DNA from: JBEGTT01 sp041179245
GTDB lineage: Bacteria > Pseudomonadota > Gammaproteobacteria > Burkholderiales > Rhodocyclaceae
NCBI GenBank assembly: GCA_041179245.1
Contig: JBEGTT010000132.1
Span: forward strand, 1-11,848
Length of the DNA stretch: 11,848 nucleotides
Direction: 5' to 3'
The notes under the pieces were generated by a model that was not told where the DNA came from, did no database searches, and saw only the letters and a list, made by a program, of their open reading frames with translations. This document shows, in pieces, positions 1-7,165 of the stretch. The position numbers and the translations under genes are program-made. Numbering within the stretch: the stretch's first letter is position 1; each line of letters begins with the position of its first letter.

Positions 1-15
1 GCGACAAATCGTCGC
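1..15 (-). other. Small hairpin beyond the YkgJ gene
   Basis: GCGAC and GTCGC form a perfect five-pair stem with a five-base loop, about 40 bases past the stop of the minus-strand operon. It could be part of a terminator, but any T tract would fall outside the window. Nothing else is recognisable in positions 1-56. Confidence 0.25.
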
Positions 16-56
16 ACCAACTCACTTCAACGCTAACGGAAAAAGTAGACGTAAAA

Positions 57-386
57 CTAGTGCGCAGGGCGGAGGTGGTGCCTGGCTCGTGCTTTGGCGC
101 AGGCATCATGGCAAGTCTCAAACTCCCGGCAGGGAGAGGGGCGTTCGGGATGAATAACGCAAATGACGGATTCACCAATTTCCCCAAGCAGCGCAATGCA
201 ACGCGGTTCTGCCAAATCAGTTCCCAACATCCTCACCAGATTAGGTGCCAGCCTAACGACGATTTCAGGTGACACCCCTTCGCCCCAAGCAAACTCACCA
301 CCAGCTAGTTCTGCTGGATGGAAATCCACCCGATATGCGGCACAACAAGCGCCACAGGATAAACAAGGGTTTTCAGCATCAGCCAT
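57..386 (-). CDS. YkgJ-type cysteine-cluster protein (zinc/iron-chelating family)
   Basis: A small protein of 109 residues from the chosen ATG at 386. Near the N-terminus it has the motif NPCLSCGACC (Cys at about 8, 11, 14 and 15), followed by Cys at about 63, 76, 86, 92 and 96, in the spacing of the YkgJ/UPF0153 family. That family is annotated as a zinc- or iron-chelating cysteine cluster, and its cellular role is not established. No signal peptide or membrane segment is visible, so it is probably cytoplasmic. It is the last gene of the dctS-dctR-dusC run and its start overlaps the dusC stop (379-381), which suggests translational coupling. A second in-frame ATG at 404 would add six residues. 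Neither start has a clear ribosome binding site; I prefer 386 because family members begin just before the NPC motif. Family assignment is secure, function is not. Confidence 0.85.
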   Translation of the reverse strand: MADAENPCLSCGACCAAYRVDFHPAELAGGEFAWGEGVSPEIVVRLAPNLVRMLGTDLAEPRCIALLGEIGESVICVIHPERPSPCREFETCHDACAKARARHHLRPAH

Positions 387-1344
387 GAAGGCTATCGATT
401 CCATTAAGCGTTAAACAATGACTCACGGCTTCTATGGTGGTTAACGGGCGAATGACATGGCGAAGTTCCTGCGCTTCTGGGAATGTTCTTTGCAAATAAT
501 TCAGCCAGTTTTTGAGTCGCCCAGGTGCGTGTTTCGGCACAACTGTTTGGATAACTCGGCTCCAAAAATGGCCAATCAAGGGTTTCAGATCATCCCAGCC
601 CCCAACAGGAAGGCCACGCAATCGATTGGATAAAAAGGGATCACAAACAGCGCCACGGCCCAGCATCACATCTGGTACGCCAGACTCTGCCAAGCACTGC
701 TGATAGTCATTCATCGTCCAGATTTCGCCATTGGCAATCACCGGAATCGTTAGCACATCGGCAATTCTGCCAATCCAGTGCCAATGTGCTGGCGGGTTAT
801 ACATTTCCAGCTTTGTTCGCGCATGCACCGTCAGTTCATCAATACCGCCCTCAGCTAAGGCCCGCGCACAATCTAGGGTTAACGCGGTGTCTTTTAGCCC
901 TAAGCGCATTTTGGCGGTAAAGGATATATGTGCCGGCACTGACTGGCGCACAGCCGAGGCAATCCGATGCAGTAGTTCGGGTTCTTCGAGCAACGCTGCG
1001 CCCCCCCGATGGCGATTAACGGTCGGGGCAGGGCAACCAAAATTCAGGTCAATCCCAGCAGGATTAAGGCTAGCCAGACGGGCTGCGTTTTGGGCCAATC
1101 GCTCTGGATCACTACCGAGTAACTGAACCCGAACCGGGGTTCCCGCAAAGGTTTTACACCCATGATCCAGTTCTGGCCCGGATTTTTTGAACATCCGACT
1201 GGGTAATAGAGAGTCGGTAATGCGGACAAATTCCGTCACACAAAAATCATATTGCCCACAGCGGGTCAACACATCCCGCAGTACGGCATCTGCCAAACCA
1301 TCCATCGGAGCCAGAACAATCCGCTTAGCCTTATTTGTTTCCAC
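379..1344 (-). CDS. dusC: tRNA-dihydrouridine synthase, DusC type
   Basis: An FMN-dependent enzyme of 321 residues that reduces a D-loop uridine of tRNA to dihydrouridine; in E. coli DusC acts on U16, and the same position is inferred here. Visible marks are the N-terminal APMDG flavin loop, VRVQLLG, the catalytic loop DLNFGCPAP (Cys at about 104), KMRLG (Lys about 145), HARTK (about 174), IPVIANGEIW (about 200-207) and MLGRGA. The E. coli DusC-like CVTEFVRITDSLLP segment favours DusC over DusA or DusB. The open frame runs back to 1449, but the GTG at 1344 is the better start: it gives the usual family length and has a GGGAG ribosome binding site six bases upstream. This start lies 14 bases inside the end of the dctR gene. 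A run of seven G in the coding strand (1001-1007) encodes the conserved Arg-Gly-Gly of RHRGGA. Confidence 0.93.
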   Translation of the reverse strand: METNKAKRIVLAPMDGLADAVLRDVLTRCGQYDFCVTEFVRITDSLLPSRMFKKSGPELDHGCKTFAGTPVRVQLLGSDPERLAQNAARLASLNPAGIDLNFGCPAPTVNRHRGGAALLEEPELLHRIASAVRQSVPAHISFTAKMRLGLKDTALTLDCARALAEGGIDELTVHARTKLEMYNPPAHWHWIGRIADVLTIPVIANGEIWTMNDYQQCLAESGVPDVMLGRGAVCDPFLSNRLRGLPVGGWDDLKPLIGHFWSRVIQTVVPKHAPGRLKNWLNYLQRTFPEAQELRHVIRPLTTIEAVSHCLTLNGIDSLHG

Positions 1345-1936
1345 TGAGTACTCCCGCCAACTCGCCTGCTGTCTTGACACCCATTTTTTCAAAAACCTTG
1401 GCCCGATGAACCTCAACTGTTCGCATGCTGATCTGCAACTCTTCGGCAATCAATTTGTTCAGCATTCCAGCTAAAATATGCTCCATGACTTGTAGTTCCC
1501 GCGCGGTCAGACTTTGCTTCCGCATCGCGAAATCATCCAGCGATGCGGCAACCGCAAAACGTTTGGCATCGTGAGCCAATGCGGCAATCACCCGATCAAC
1601 CAGTTCGTTGTCGTTAAAAGGTTTTTCAAGAAAATCCCAAGCCCCTTTTTTTAGCGCACCAACCGCCATCGGCACATCGCCATGCCCGGTCAAAAATAAA
1701 ATAGGCAAAGGACAACGTCGGTTGATGAGTTCATCAAATAACCCTAATCCGCCCAAGCCGGGCATACGGATATCCACCAGCAAACACCCCCGAAAATGCT
1801 GCTGGGTGACAAACTGGGCCAAAAAATCTTCTGCGCTGGCATAGCTTTGAACGACGATTTGGCGTGACTGAAAAAGCCAGCTCAAGGCATCCCGAATAGC
1901 CTCATCGTCGTCAATCAGGTGAACACAGGGACTCAT
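1331..1936 (-). CDS. dctR: FixJ/LuxR-type response regulator, DctR-like
   Basis: A two-domain DNA-binding response regulator of 201 residues. The receiver domain (about 3-120) shows the acidic pocket LIDDDE (about 8-12), the phosphoacceptor Asp at about 55 in LLVDIRMPG, the switch Thr at about 83 in LFLTGHGD and the conserved Lys at about 105 in EKPF. The C-terminal LuxR/GerE helix-turn-helix (about 142-199) begins LTARELQVM and contains the recognition segment SMRTVEVHRAKVFEKM. This is the FixJ class, not the sigma-54 AAA+ class of rhizobial DctD. It lies directly after the kinase gene with a TGATG stop-start overlap, so the two form a cognate pair. It probably activates the divergent dctPQM. 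An adjacent GTG at 1939 is an alternative start; the AGGGAG at 1949-1954 is nine bases from the GTG and twelve from the ATG. Confidence 0.92.
   Translation of the reverse strand: MSPCVHLIDDDEAIRDALSWLFQSRQIVVQSYASAEDFLAQFVTQQHFRGCLLVDIRMPGLGGLGLFDELINRRCPLPILFLTGHGDVPMAVGALKKGAWDFLEKPFNDNELVDRVIAALAHDAKRFAVAASLDDFAMRKQSLTARELQVMEHILAGMLNKLIAEELQISMRTVEVHRAKVFEKMGVKTAGELAGVLSGNK
1351..1355 (-). promoter_or_regulatory. Ribosome binding site that fixes the dusC start
   Basis: On the minus strand this is GGGAG, six bases before the GTG at 1344. It lies within the 3' coding end of the dctR gene. No comparable site precedes the longer frame start at 1449, which lies deep inside dctR. Confidence 0.65.
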
Positions 1937-3924
1937 CACTTACTTTCGCTCCCTTGAATCAACGGCAGGGTGAACCCAAAAACTGTTCCTTGGCCGATAT
2001 CTGGTTTTTCAACCCAAAGCTGTCCTTGGTGGAACTCAATAATCGAACGGCAAATGGACAAGCCGATGCCTAATCCATCCAGCTTGGTGGTGAAGAACGC
2101 GGTAAACAATTTAGCCATGACCTCGTCAGCAATACCGACACCGGTATCACGAACACGAACCGTCACGTATTTCTCGCCAATATCCACGCTGACTACCAAT
2201 TGACGGTCAGCAACCGGGGTCTGCGTCATGGCTTCCAAACCATTGCGAATCAGGTTGACCAAAACCTGCTCCACCATCACCTTGTCCGCATCAATCAGCG
2301 GCACTTCGGTAGGCACCCGGGATTCAATCGTGACTTCGTAGTTTCTTGCCTGTGCCTCACTAAAACCGAGTGTGTCCTCGATAATTTCCGGTAGGGAACA
2401 AGGTGCCCGTTGGGGTTCACGCTTTTTCACAAAATCATGTACACGACGAATGATGCGGCCCGCTCGCTGGGCCTGAAGGCCAAGTTTCTCCAACGCGCCC
2501 TTGACCTTGAGGATCGTTTCGTTGGAAACGACGCCTTCGTCAGGCAACACATTCAAACAACCACTGTTATAACTGGTAATCGCCGCCAGTGGCTGGTTCA
2601 GTTCATGTGCCAGCGTAGACGCCATTTCGCCCATCGTCACTAAACGCGAAGTAGCCTGCAATTTTTCCATTTGCTGGTTGGCCAGTTCCTGAGCTTTGTG
2701 ACGCTCGGTGACATCAAGTACGGAACCCATCCAGCCAATGTGCTGTCCTTTGCCATCAATGAGCGGGGCTTCATAAATTAACGCCCGGAATACCTCGCCA
2801 TTTTTACGCCCCAGCTCAATCTCGAAACCATCTTGCGGGGCCTGTCCTGATAACACAGCCCAATGGAGGGTATAGGTTGCCTCCATGTGATCTGCTAACC
2901 AATAAGGCATGGGCGGCATACATCCAATTAACGCTTCTTTACTGAATCCGGTCATTCGGCAAAATGCAGGATTCACGTAAATCATCCGACCATTCAAGTC
3001 CCGAGCACGCATTCCAACCGTCAACGAATTTTCCATAGATTCTCGGAAGGCATACTCGGCCCGTAACGCCTCTTCGGTATTTTGCCGACGGCGCATTTGA
3101 TGGCGAATCACCCACAAACTGATAAATACACTGATTGACAGCAGGATGATGGCGATAGCCAGCACCCGTTGCTCTGTATTACTGCCGCTCTGGTAGGCCG
3201 TGACTGACAATCTCAGCCCATAACCGGGAGTGTCTAAAACAAGGTCATACGAAGCCCCCGGCGTGTTACCCGGATCTACATTGGACTTTCGAGCGAACTC
3301 TAATCCGGCATCATTGACCAAACGAACCTGATACTTCTGGGCAAACCACCAAGGCACGGCATCTTGAAGTAGTGCCTCTAAGCTGAGGCTAGCTACCAGT
3401 TGAATATCCTCACCGCGAACGCCGCCAGCGCCAATCCCCAACAAAACGATAGGTTTGTGCTCAGACGTAATAAATGGCTCTGTAAATTGAGGGCGATGTA
3501 AATGGCTGGCAATCGTCAGTGCGCTTTTCAGTTGAGACCGTTGCTCATCGGGCAACAAAAACGGATCAGAGGAGGCCCCATATTCTCCTGGCCCCATCAG
3601 ATGAAGCTGGGAAAGCTCGGGGCGATTCTTCAACAAATGAGCGCTCCGCAGGCTCAGCAGCCGCTGGCGATCAGCCGGTTTTCGCTGGTGTGCCAAATCC
3701 TGCACCAGCTGGTCTAACTGCTCCACTGTCCCATTTAACTGAAAACGCAGATTTTGCTCTAGCCACAACACATCACTAATCAAGGTATTGCGTTGCTCTT
3801 CCTGTTCATTGAGGTGCAGAACCCACAATAAGCTCAGTACCGCCAGCACCAATAGGGCAACTGAGAGTTTTGGCAACCAGAGGTAAAACGGTGCCCGAAG
3901 GTATTTAGAGATGCGCTCAAACAT
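1936..3924 (-). CDS. dctS: Membrane sensor histidine kinase, DctS-like
   Basis: A protein of 662 residues from the chosen ATG. Order of parts: a short cytoplasmic N-terminus, transmembrane segment 1 (about 17-37), a periplasmic sensor region of about 210 residues (40-250), transmembrane segment 2 (about 254-273), a PAS domain (about 292-405) with the VNPAFCRMTGFS signature, a short coiled linker, the HisKA domain with phospho-accepting His at about 440 in LAHELNQPLAAI, and an ATPase domain with the N box NLIRNGLEAM (about 557-566), DTGVGI (593-598) and GLGIGLSI (617-624). No receiver domain is present. Layout and sequence match the DctS family that senses external C4-dicarboxylates and phosphorylates DctR. 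The frame extends to a GTG at 3987, but that codon lies inside the 18-bp inverted repeat and has no ribosome binding site, so I chose the ATG at 3924, whose own site is also weak. Confidence 0.9.
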   Translation of the reverse strand: MFERISKYLRAPFYLWLPKLSVALLVLAVLSLLWVLHLNEQEEQRNTLISDVLWLEQNLRFQLNGTVEQLDQLVQDLAHQRKPADRQRLLSLRSAHLLKNRPELSQLHLMGPGEYGASSDPFLLPDEQRSQLKSALTIASHLHRPQFTEPFITSEHKPIVLLGIGAGGVRGEDIQLVASLSLEALLQDAVPWWFAQKYQVRLVNDAGLEFARKSNVDPGNTPGASYDLVLDTPGYGLRLSVTAYQSGSNTEQRVLAIAIILLSISVFISLWVIRHQMRRRQNTEEALRAEYAFRESMENSLTVGMRARDLNGRMIYVNPAFCRMTGFSKEALIGCMPPMPYWLADHMEATYTLHWAVLSGQAPQDGFEIELGRKNGEVFRALIYEAPLIDGKGQHIGWMGSVLDVTERHKAQELANQQMEKLQATSRLVTMGEMASTLAHELNQPLAAITSYNSGCLNVLPDEGVVSNETILKVKGALEKLGLQAQRAGRIIRRVHDFVKKREPQRAPCSLPEIIEDTLGFSEAQARNYEVTIESRVPTEVPLIDADKVMVEQVLVNLIRNGLEAMTQTPVADRQLVVSVDIGEKYVTVRVRDTGVGIADEVMAKLFTAFFTTKLDGLGIGLSICRSIIEFHQGQLWVEKPDIGQGTVFGFTLPLIQGSESK

Positions 3925-3972
3925 AGGGCCGAATATTACCGCAGTCGATTTAGGGAAAAGGAATTGTCGTTT

Positions 3973-3990
3973 ATTGTGGATTTCCACAAT
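3973..3990. promoter_or_regulatory. Perfect 18-bp inverted repeat, candidate DctR operator
   Basis: The sequence ATTGTGGATTTCCACAAT has two perfect 8-base arms separated by TT. It lies in the spacer between the divergent kinase and dctP genes, 60 bases before the dctP start. FixJ/LuxR-type regulators bind dyads as dimers, and a cognate regulator is encoded next door. Binding by DctR is inferred from position and symmetry only; it is also too short of a T tract to be a terminator. Confidence 0.55.
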
Positions 3991-4012
3991 ATCGCGACAA
4001 ACTCAATCATCA

Positions 4013-4018
4013 GATACT
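4013..4018 (+). promoter_or_regulatory. Possible -10 element of the dctPQM promoter
   Basis: GATACT resembles a -10 hexamer, and no good -35 hexamer stands 17 bases upstream, as is common at activator-dependent promoters. Transcription from here would start near 4025 and place the centre of the inverted repeat at about -43, the classic position for an activator touching RNA polymerase. TTATCA at 4023-4028 is an alternative. This is a guess from spacing. Confidence 0.25.
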
Positions 4019-4050
4019 GAAGTTATCAAAAACTAGAATGGGGACTCAAC

Positions 4051-5049
4051 ATGAAACTTTCAGGATTGATGATCGGCCTCTTAGCTTGCGTTTTCAGCGT
4101 AACCGCCAATGCCCAGCAGCCCATCGTGATTAAGTTTAGCCACGTCGTTGCCGCCGATACGCCCAAGGGCAAAGCGGCTGAAATGTTTGCCAAAGAAGTC
4201 GCTGATGCGACCAAAGGCAAGGTCAAGGTTGAGGTTTATCCAAACAGCCAGTTATACAAAGACAAGGAAGAAATGGAGGCGCTGCAATTAGGTGCAGTAC
4301 AAATGCTTGCGCCTTCTTTAGCAAAGTTTGGCCCACTCGGTGTCAAAGAGTTTGAAGCATTTGATTTGCCCTACATTTTTGATGGCTACGATTCGCTTCG
4401 CAAAATCACCCTTGGCCCAGTAGGCGCTCAGCTACTGAAAAAATTGGAGCCTAAAGGTATTAAAGGTTTGGCTTATTGGGATAACGGTTTTAAATCATTT
4501 TCTGCCAATACCCCGATCAAAACACCGGCAGACTTGAAGGGTAAAAAATTACGTATTCAATCGTCGAAGGTGTTGGAAGAAGAAATTCGTAGTTTGGGCG
4601 CGTTGCCACAAGTCATGGCCTTCTCTGAGGTTTACCAAGCCCTGCAAACGGGCGTGGTTGATGGCACAGAAAACCCGATTTCTAACCTTTACACCCAGAA
4701 GATGCACGAAGTTCAGAAGCACCTAACGATTACCGAGCATGGTTATTTGGGTTATGCGGTGATTGTTAACAAGAAATTCTGGGATGGCCTTCCCGCCGAC
4801 ATTCGTGGGCAATTGGAAGTGGCGATGGAAAAATCTACCCGTTACGCCAATCAGATTGCCAAGGTTAAGAATGATGAAGACCTAGAGTCGGTCAAGAAGA
4901 GCGGCAAAACACAAGTTTATTTGCCAACTAAAGAAGAAAAGGCCGCCTTCCGTGCGGCATTGCTGCCCGTTCATCAAAAAATGGAAAGCCGGATTGGCAA
5001 GGATTTGCTGCAAGCCATTTACAAAGACACCGGCTTTACTGGGCGATAA
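4051..5049 (+). CDS. dctP: TRAP transporter C4-dicarboxylate-binding protein
   Basis: The periplasmic substrate-binding subunit, 332 residues, the usual DctP length. A signal peptide is visible: Lys-3, a hydrophobic stretch to about residue 18, and a likely cut after Ala-21 in ANAQQ. The mature protein has the DctP fold hallmarks: KGKAAEMFAKEV, VYPNSQLYKDKEEMEALQLG (about 62-81), LPYIFDGY, and GKKLRIQSS with Arg at about 168, the residue that in this family pairs with a substrate carboxylate. SEVYQALQTGVVDGTENP (about 192-209) and the following NLYTQKMHEVQKH segment closely match succinate/malate/fumarate-binding DctP proteins. The ATG follows a TGGGGAC ribosome binding site by about six bases. 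It is first in dctPQM and divergent from the kinase gene. The substrate class is well supported by resemblance; the exact dicarboxylate is not. Confidence 0.95.
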   Translation: MKLSGLMIGLLACVFSVTANAQQPIVIKFSHVVAADTPKGKAAEMFAKEVADATKGKVKVEVYPNSQLYKDKEEMEALQLGAVQMLAPSLAKFGPLGVKEFEAFDLPYIFDGYDSLRKITLGPVGAQLLKKLEPKGIKGLAYWDNGFKSFSANTPIKTPADLKGKKLRIQSSKVLEEEIRSLGALPQVMAFSEVYQALQTGVVDGTENPISNLYTQKMHEVQKHLTITEHGYLGYAVIVNKKFWDGLPADIRGQLEVAMEKSTRYANQIAKVKNDEDLESVKKSGKTQVYLPTKEEKAAFRAALLPVHQKMESRIGKDLLQAIYKDTGFTGR

Positions 5050-5072
5050 GCACCATTAGAGGGGAGATACCT

Positions 5073-5789
5073 ATGAGAATTCTTGATCATTTGGAAGAGT
5101 GGCTGATTACCCTGCTGATGGCAGGGGCGACCAGCATTATTTTTGTCAGTGTTTTGCACCGATATTTCACCGGGGTTGACGTTATTCCGGGCTTGCAGGA
5201 CTGGTTACTCACGCTAAACTTTGGGTGGGCACAAGAGCTGTGCATCATCATGTTTGTGTGGATGGCGAAATTCGGTGCTGCCTACGGTGTGCGCACAGGC
5301 ATCCACGTTGGGGTTGATGTGGTGATTAACCGCCTAGATACGCCCAATCGTAATAAGTTTGTGATTTTTGGTTTGCTGTCAGGGGCTTTGTTTACCGGGA
5401 TTGTGGGAACGCTGGGTGGCACTTTCGTCTGGGACAATGGGGCGCATTATTTTTTCAGCAACCTATTTGGTTTTGAAAACCCTGATCTTTACGAGGGCCC
5501 GACCACCCCAGATTTGGAATGGCCGACTTGGATGGTGTATTCCGCTATTCCGCTAGGCTCATCACTGATGTGCTTCCGGTTTTTGCAGGTGACCGCTTCA
5601 TTTATTAAAACAGGAGAACTGCCTCGCCACGATCACGGTCATGTGGATGGTTTAGATGATGAAGATGTTCTCAGCGTAGGCGAGGCCATCGTTATCGCTG
5701 AAGAGTTAGCTCACAGTGACGGAGACAAACATGCAGTGCATCTTGATGCAGAAAAGTCTACATCCTCTAACCGGAGCCAAAAATCATGA
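5073..5789 (+). CDS. dctQ: TRAP transporter small membrane subunit
   Basis: The four-helix small subunit of the TRAP transporter, 238 residues, which pairs with DctM in the inner membrane. Hydrophobic segments lie at about 11-30, 52-72, 96-118 and 152-174. The DctQ signature GWAQEL...MFVWMAKFGAAYGVRTGIHVGVD (about 51-82) is clear. GGGGAG at 5061-5066 is a strong ribosome binding site six bases before the ATG. The start lies 23 bases after the dctP stop and the end overlaps dctM by four bases (ATGA). Two things stand out: an enlarged loop before the last helix (NPDLYEGPTTPDLEWP, about 136-151), and a charged C-terminal tail of about 55 residues (from about 183) rich in His, Asp and Glu, including RHDHGH and DGLDDED, which should lie in the cytoplasm. 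Many DctQ proteins end soon after the fourth helix. Confidence 0.93.
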   Translation: MRILDHLEEWLITLLMAGATSIIFVSVLHRYFTGVDVIPGLQDWLLTLNFGWAQELCIIMFVWMAKFGAAYGVRTGIHVGVDVVINRLDTPNRNKFVIFGLLSGALFTGIVGTLGGTFVWDNGAHYFFSNLFGFENPDLYEGPTTPDLEWPTWMVYSAIPLGSSLMCFRFLQVTASFIKTGELPRHDHGHVDGLDDEDVLSVGEAIVIAEELAHSDGDKHAVHLDAEKSTSSNRSQKS

Positions 5790-7069
5790 GCGCAATGATC
5801 ATTTTTGGGCTTTTGCTGGTCCTGATGCTCACTGGCATGCCGATTTCAATTTCCCTCGGCCTGACCGTTTTAACCTTCCTATTTACGCTCACTCAAGTCC
5901 CTATTGAATCCGTTGCCCTGAAGTTATTTACCGGCATTGAGAAGTTCGAAATCATGGCGATTCCGTTCTTTATTCTGGCCGGCAACTTCCTAACGCATGG
6001 CGGGGTTGCCAAACGAATGATTGTGTTTGCCACCTCAATGGTAGGGCACTGGTACGGTGGCCTTGGTTTGGCTGGCGTATTGGCTTGTGCGTTGTTTGCG
6101 GCAATTTCAGGTTCGTCACCTGCAACGGTTGTGGCGATTGGTTCGATTTTGTTGCCCGCCATGGTTAAAGCGGGTTTCCCCAACCGTTTCGGGGCAGGGA
6201 TTATTACCACTTCTGGCGCATTGGGTATTTTGATTCCGCCTTCGTTGGTCATGGTGATGTATTCCGTGGCAACCAATACGTCTGTCGGGGCTTTGTTCAT
6301 GGCAGGGGTTATTCCTGGTCTGATGCTGGCGTTCATGTTGGGTTACACGACGTGGCATCGTGCCAAGAAATTTAACTATCCACGTCAACCTAAAGCCTCG
6401 TGGGCCATGCGCTGGCAGGCTTTCCGTAAAGCGGTATGGGGCCTGATGTTAATCATCGTGGTGATGGGGGGGATTTACTCCGGCATGTTTACCCCTACTG
6501 AAGCGGCGGCGATGAGTGCGGTGTATGCCTTCGTGATAGCAGTTTTTGTCTACAAGGACCTAAAGCTGTCTCAGGTCAGAAAAGTGTTGCTTGACTCGGC
6601 CAATATGGCGGCGATGTTGCTGTACATCATCACCAATGCCATGTTGTTCAGCTTCGTGATGACCAACGAAAACATTCCACAAGCACTGGCCGCATGGATG
6701 TTGGACATGGGCTTCGGCATGATTGCCTTCCTGCTGGCGGTGAATGTGCTGCTGTTGGTAGCGGGCAACTTCATGGAGCCATCCTCTATCGTGCTGATTT
6801 TTGCCCCGATTCTGTTCCCGGTGGCAATTAAGCTCGGCATTGACCCCGTGCACTTCGGCATCATGATGACGGTGAATATGGAGGTGGGTATGTGCCATCC
6901 GCCGGTGGGGCTGAATCTCTATGTCGCGTCGGGGATTACCAAGATGGGTATTACCGAGCTGACCATTGCTGTGTGGCCATGGCTACTCACCATGCTGATT
7001 TTCCTGATTGTTGTAACGTACGTTCCTGTGATTTCCCTGTGGCTACCGAGGACGCTGGGGATGATTTAG
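5786..7069 (+). CDS. dctM: TRAP transporter large membrane subunit
   Basis: The large transport subunit of 427 residues with many hydrophobic segments along its length, typical of DctM. It carries sodium-coupled substrate movement together with DctQ, with solute delivered by DctP. Family motifs visible are IPFFILAGNFLTHGG (about 59-73), FAAISGSSPATVVAIGS (about 104-120), TSGALGILIPPSL (about 142-154), GIYSGMFTPTEAAA (about 229-242), NFMEPSSIVLIFAPI and GMCHPPVGLNLYVASGI (about 368-384). The ATG overlaps the dctQ stop as ATGA and has GGAG upstream inside dctQ, so translation is coupled. The gene ends about 40 bases before a strong terminator. A run of seven G (6466-6472) lies within the frame and is not obviously regulatory. 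Confidence 0.96.
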   Translation: MSAMIIFGLLLVLMLTGMPISISLGLTVLTFLFTLTQVPIESVALKLFTGIEKFEIMAIPFFILAGNFLTHGGVAKRMIVFATSMVGHWYGGLGLAGVLACALFAAISGSSPATVVAIGSILLPAMVKAGFPNRFGAGIITTSGALGILIPPSLVMVMYSVATNTSVGALFMAGVIPGLMLAFMLGYTTWHRAKKFNYPRQPKASWAMRWQAFRKAVWGLMLIIVVMGGIYSGMFTPTEAAAMSAVYAFVIAVFVYKDLKLSQVRKVLLDSANMAAMLLYIITNAMLFSFVMTNENIPQALAAWMLDMGFGMIAFLLAVNVLLLVAGNFMEPSSIVLIFAPILFPVAIKLGIDPVHFGIMMTVNMEVGMCHPPVGLNLYVASGITKMGITELTIAVWPWLLTMLIFLIVVTYVPVISLWLPRTLGMI

Positions 7070-7110
7070 CCCCCACCGTTCTACGGTAGCTTTGCCAAAC
7101 TTTGGCGCAG

Positions 7111-7139
7111 CGCCCCAGGAAATTCTGGGGCGTTTTTTT
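7111..7139 (+). terminator. Intrinsic terminator of dctPQM
   Basis: CGCCCCAG and CTGGGGCG form a perfect 8-bp GC-rich stem around a six-base loop, followed at once by seven T. It ends the dctPQM transcript 42 bases after the dctM stop. The minus strand has no T tract after the stem, so it should not stop the convergent dehydrogenase transcript efficiently. Confidence 0.9.
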
Positions 7140-7165
7140 ATGCGCTAAATTTTTGATTACGCCGA

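Noticed and set aside
1001..1007. Run of seven G (coding strand) in dusC, and another at 6466-6472 in dctM, as possible phase-variation tracts.
   Set aside because: Both runs encode residues within intact, family-conserved frames (RHRGGA and VMGGIY), are short for slippage switches, and lie in housekeeping or transport genes rather than surface genes.
1345..1449. Longer DusC beginning at 1449.
   Set aside because: It would add 35 residues unlike the family, deep inside dctR, whereas GTG 1344 has a good ribosome binding site and gives the usual length.
3925..3987. Longer DctS beginning at GTG 3987.
   Set aside because: The codon lies within the inverted repeat, has no ribosome binding site, and the added residues do not resemble a kinase N-terminus; the ATG at 3924 leads straight into the first membrane segment.
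3925..4050. Sigma-54 promoter upstream of dctP, as in systems with a DctD-type regulator.
   Set aside because: No GG-N10-GC element of the -24/-12 type is visible, and the regulator here is FixJ/LuxR type without an AAA+ domain.
6560..6898. Minus-strand open frames of about 100 residues opposite dctM, including a His-rich one.
   Set aside because: They are antisense shadows of a strongly conserved membrane protein gene; the His and Gln richness reflects the complement of hydrophobic codons.
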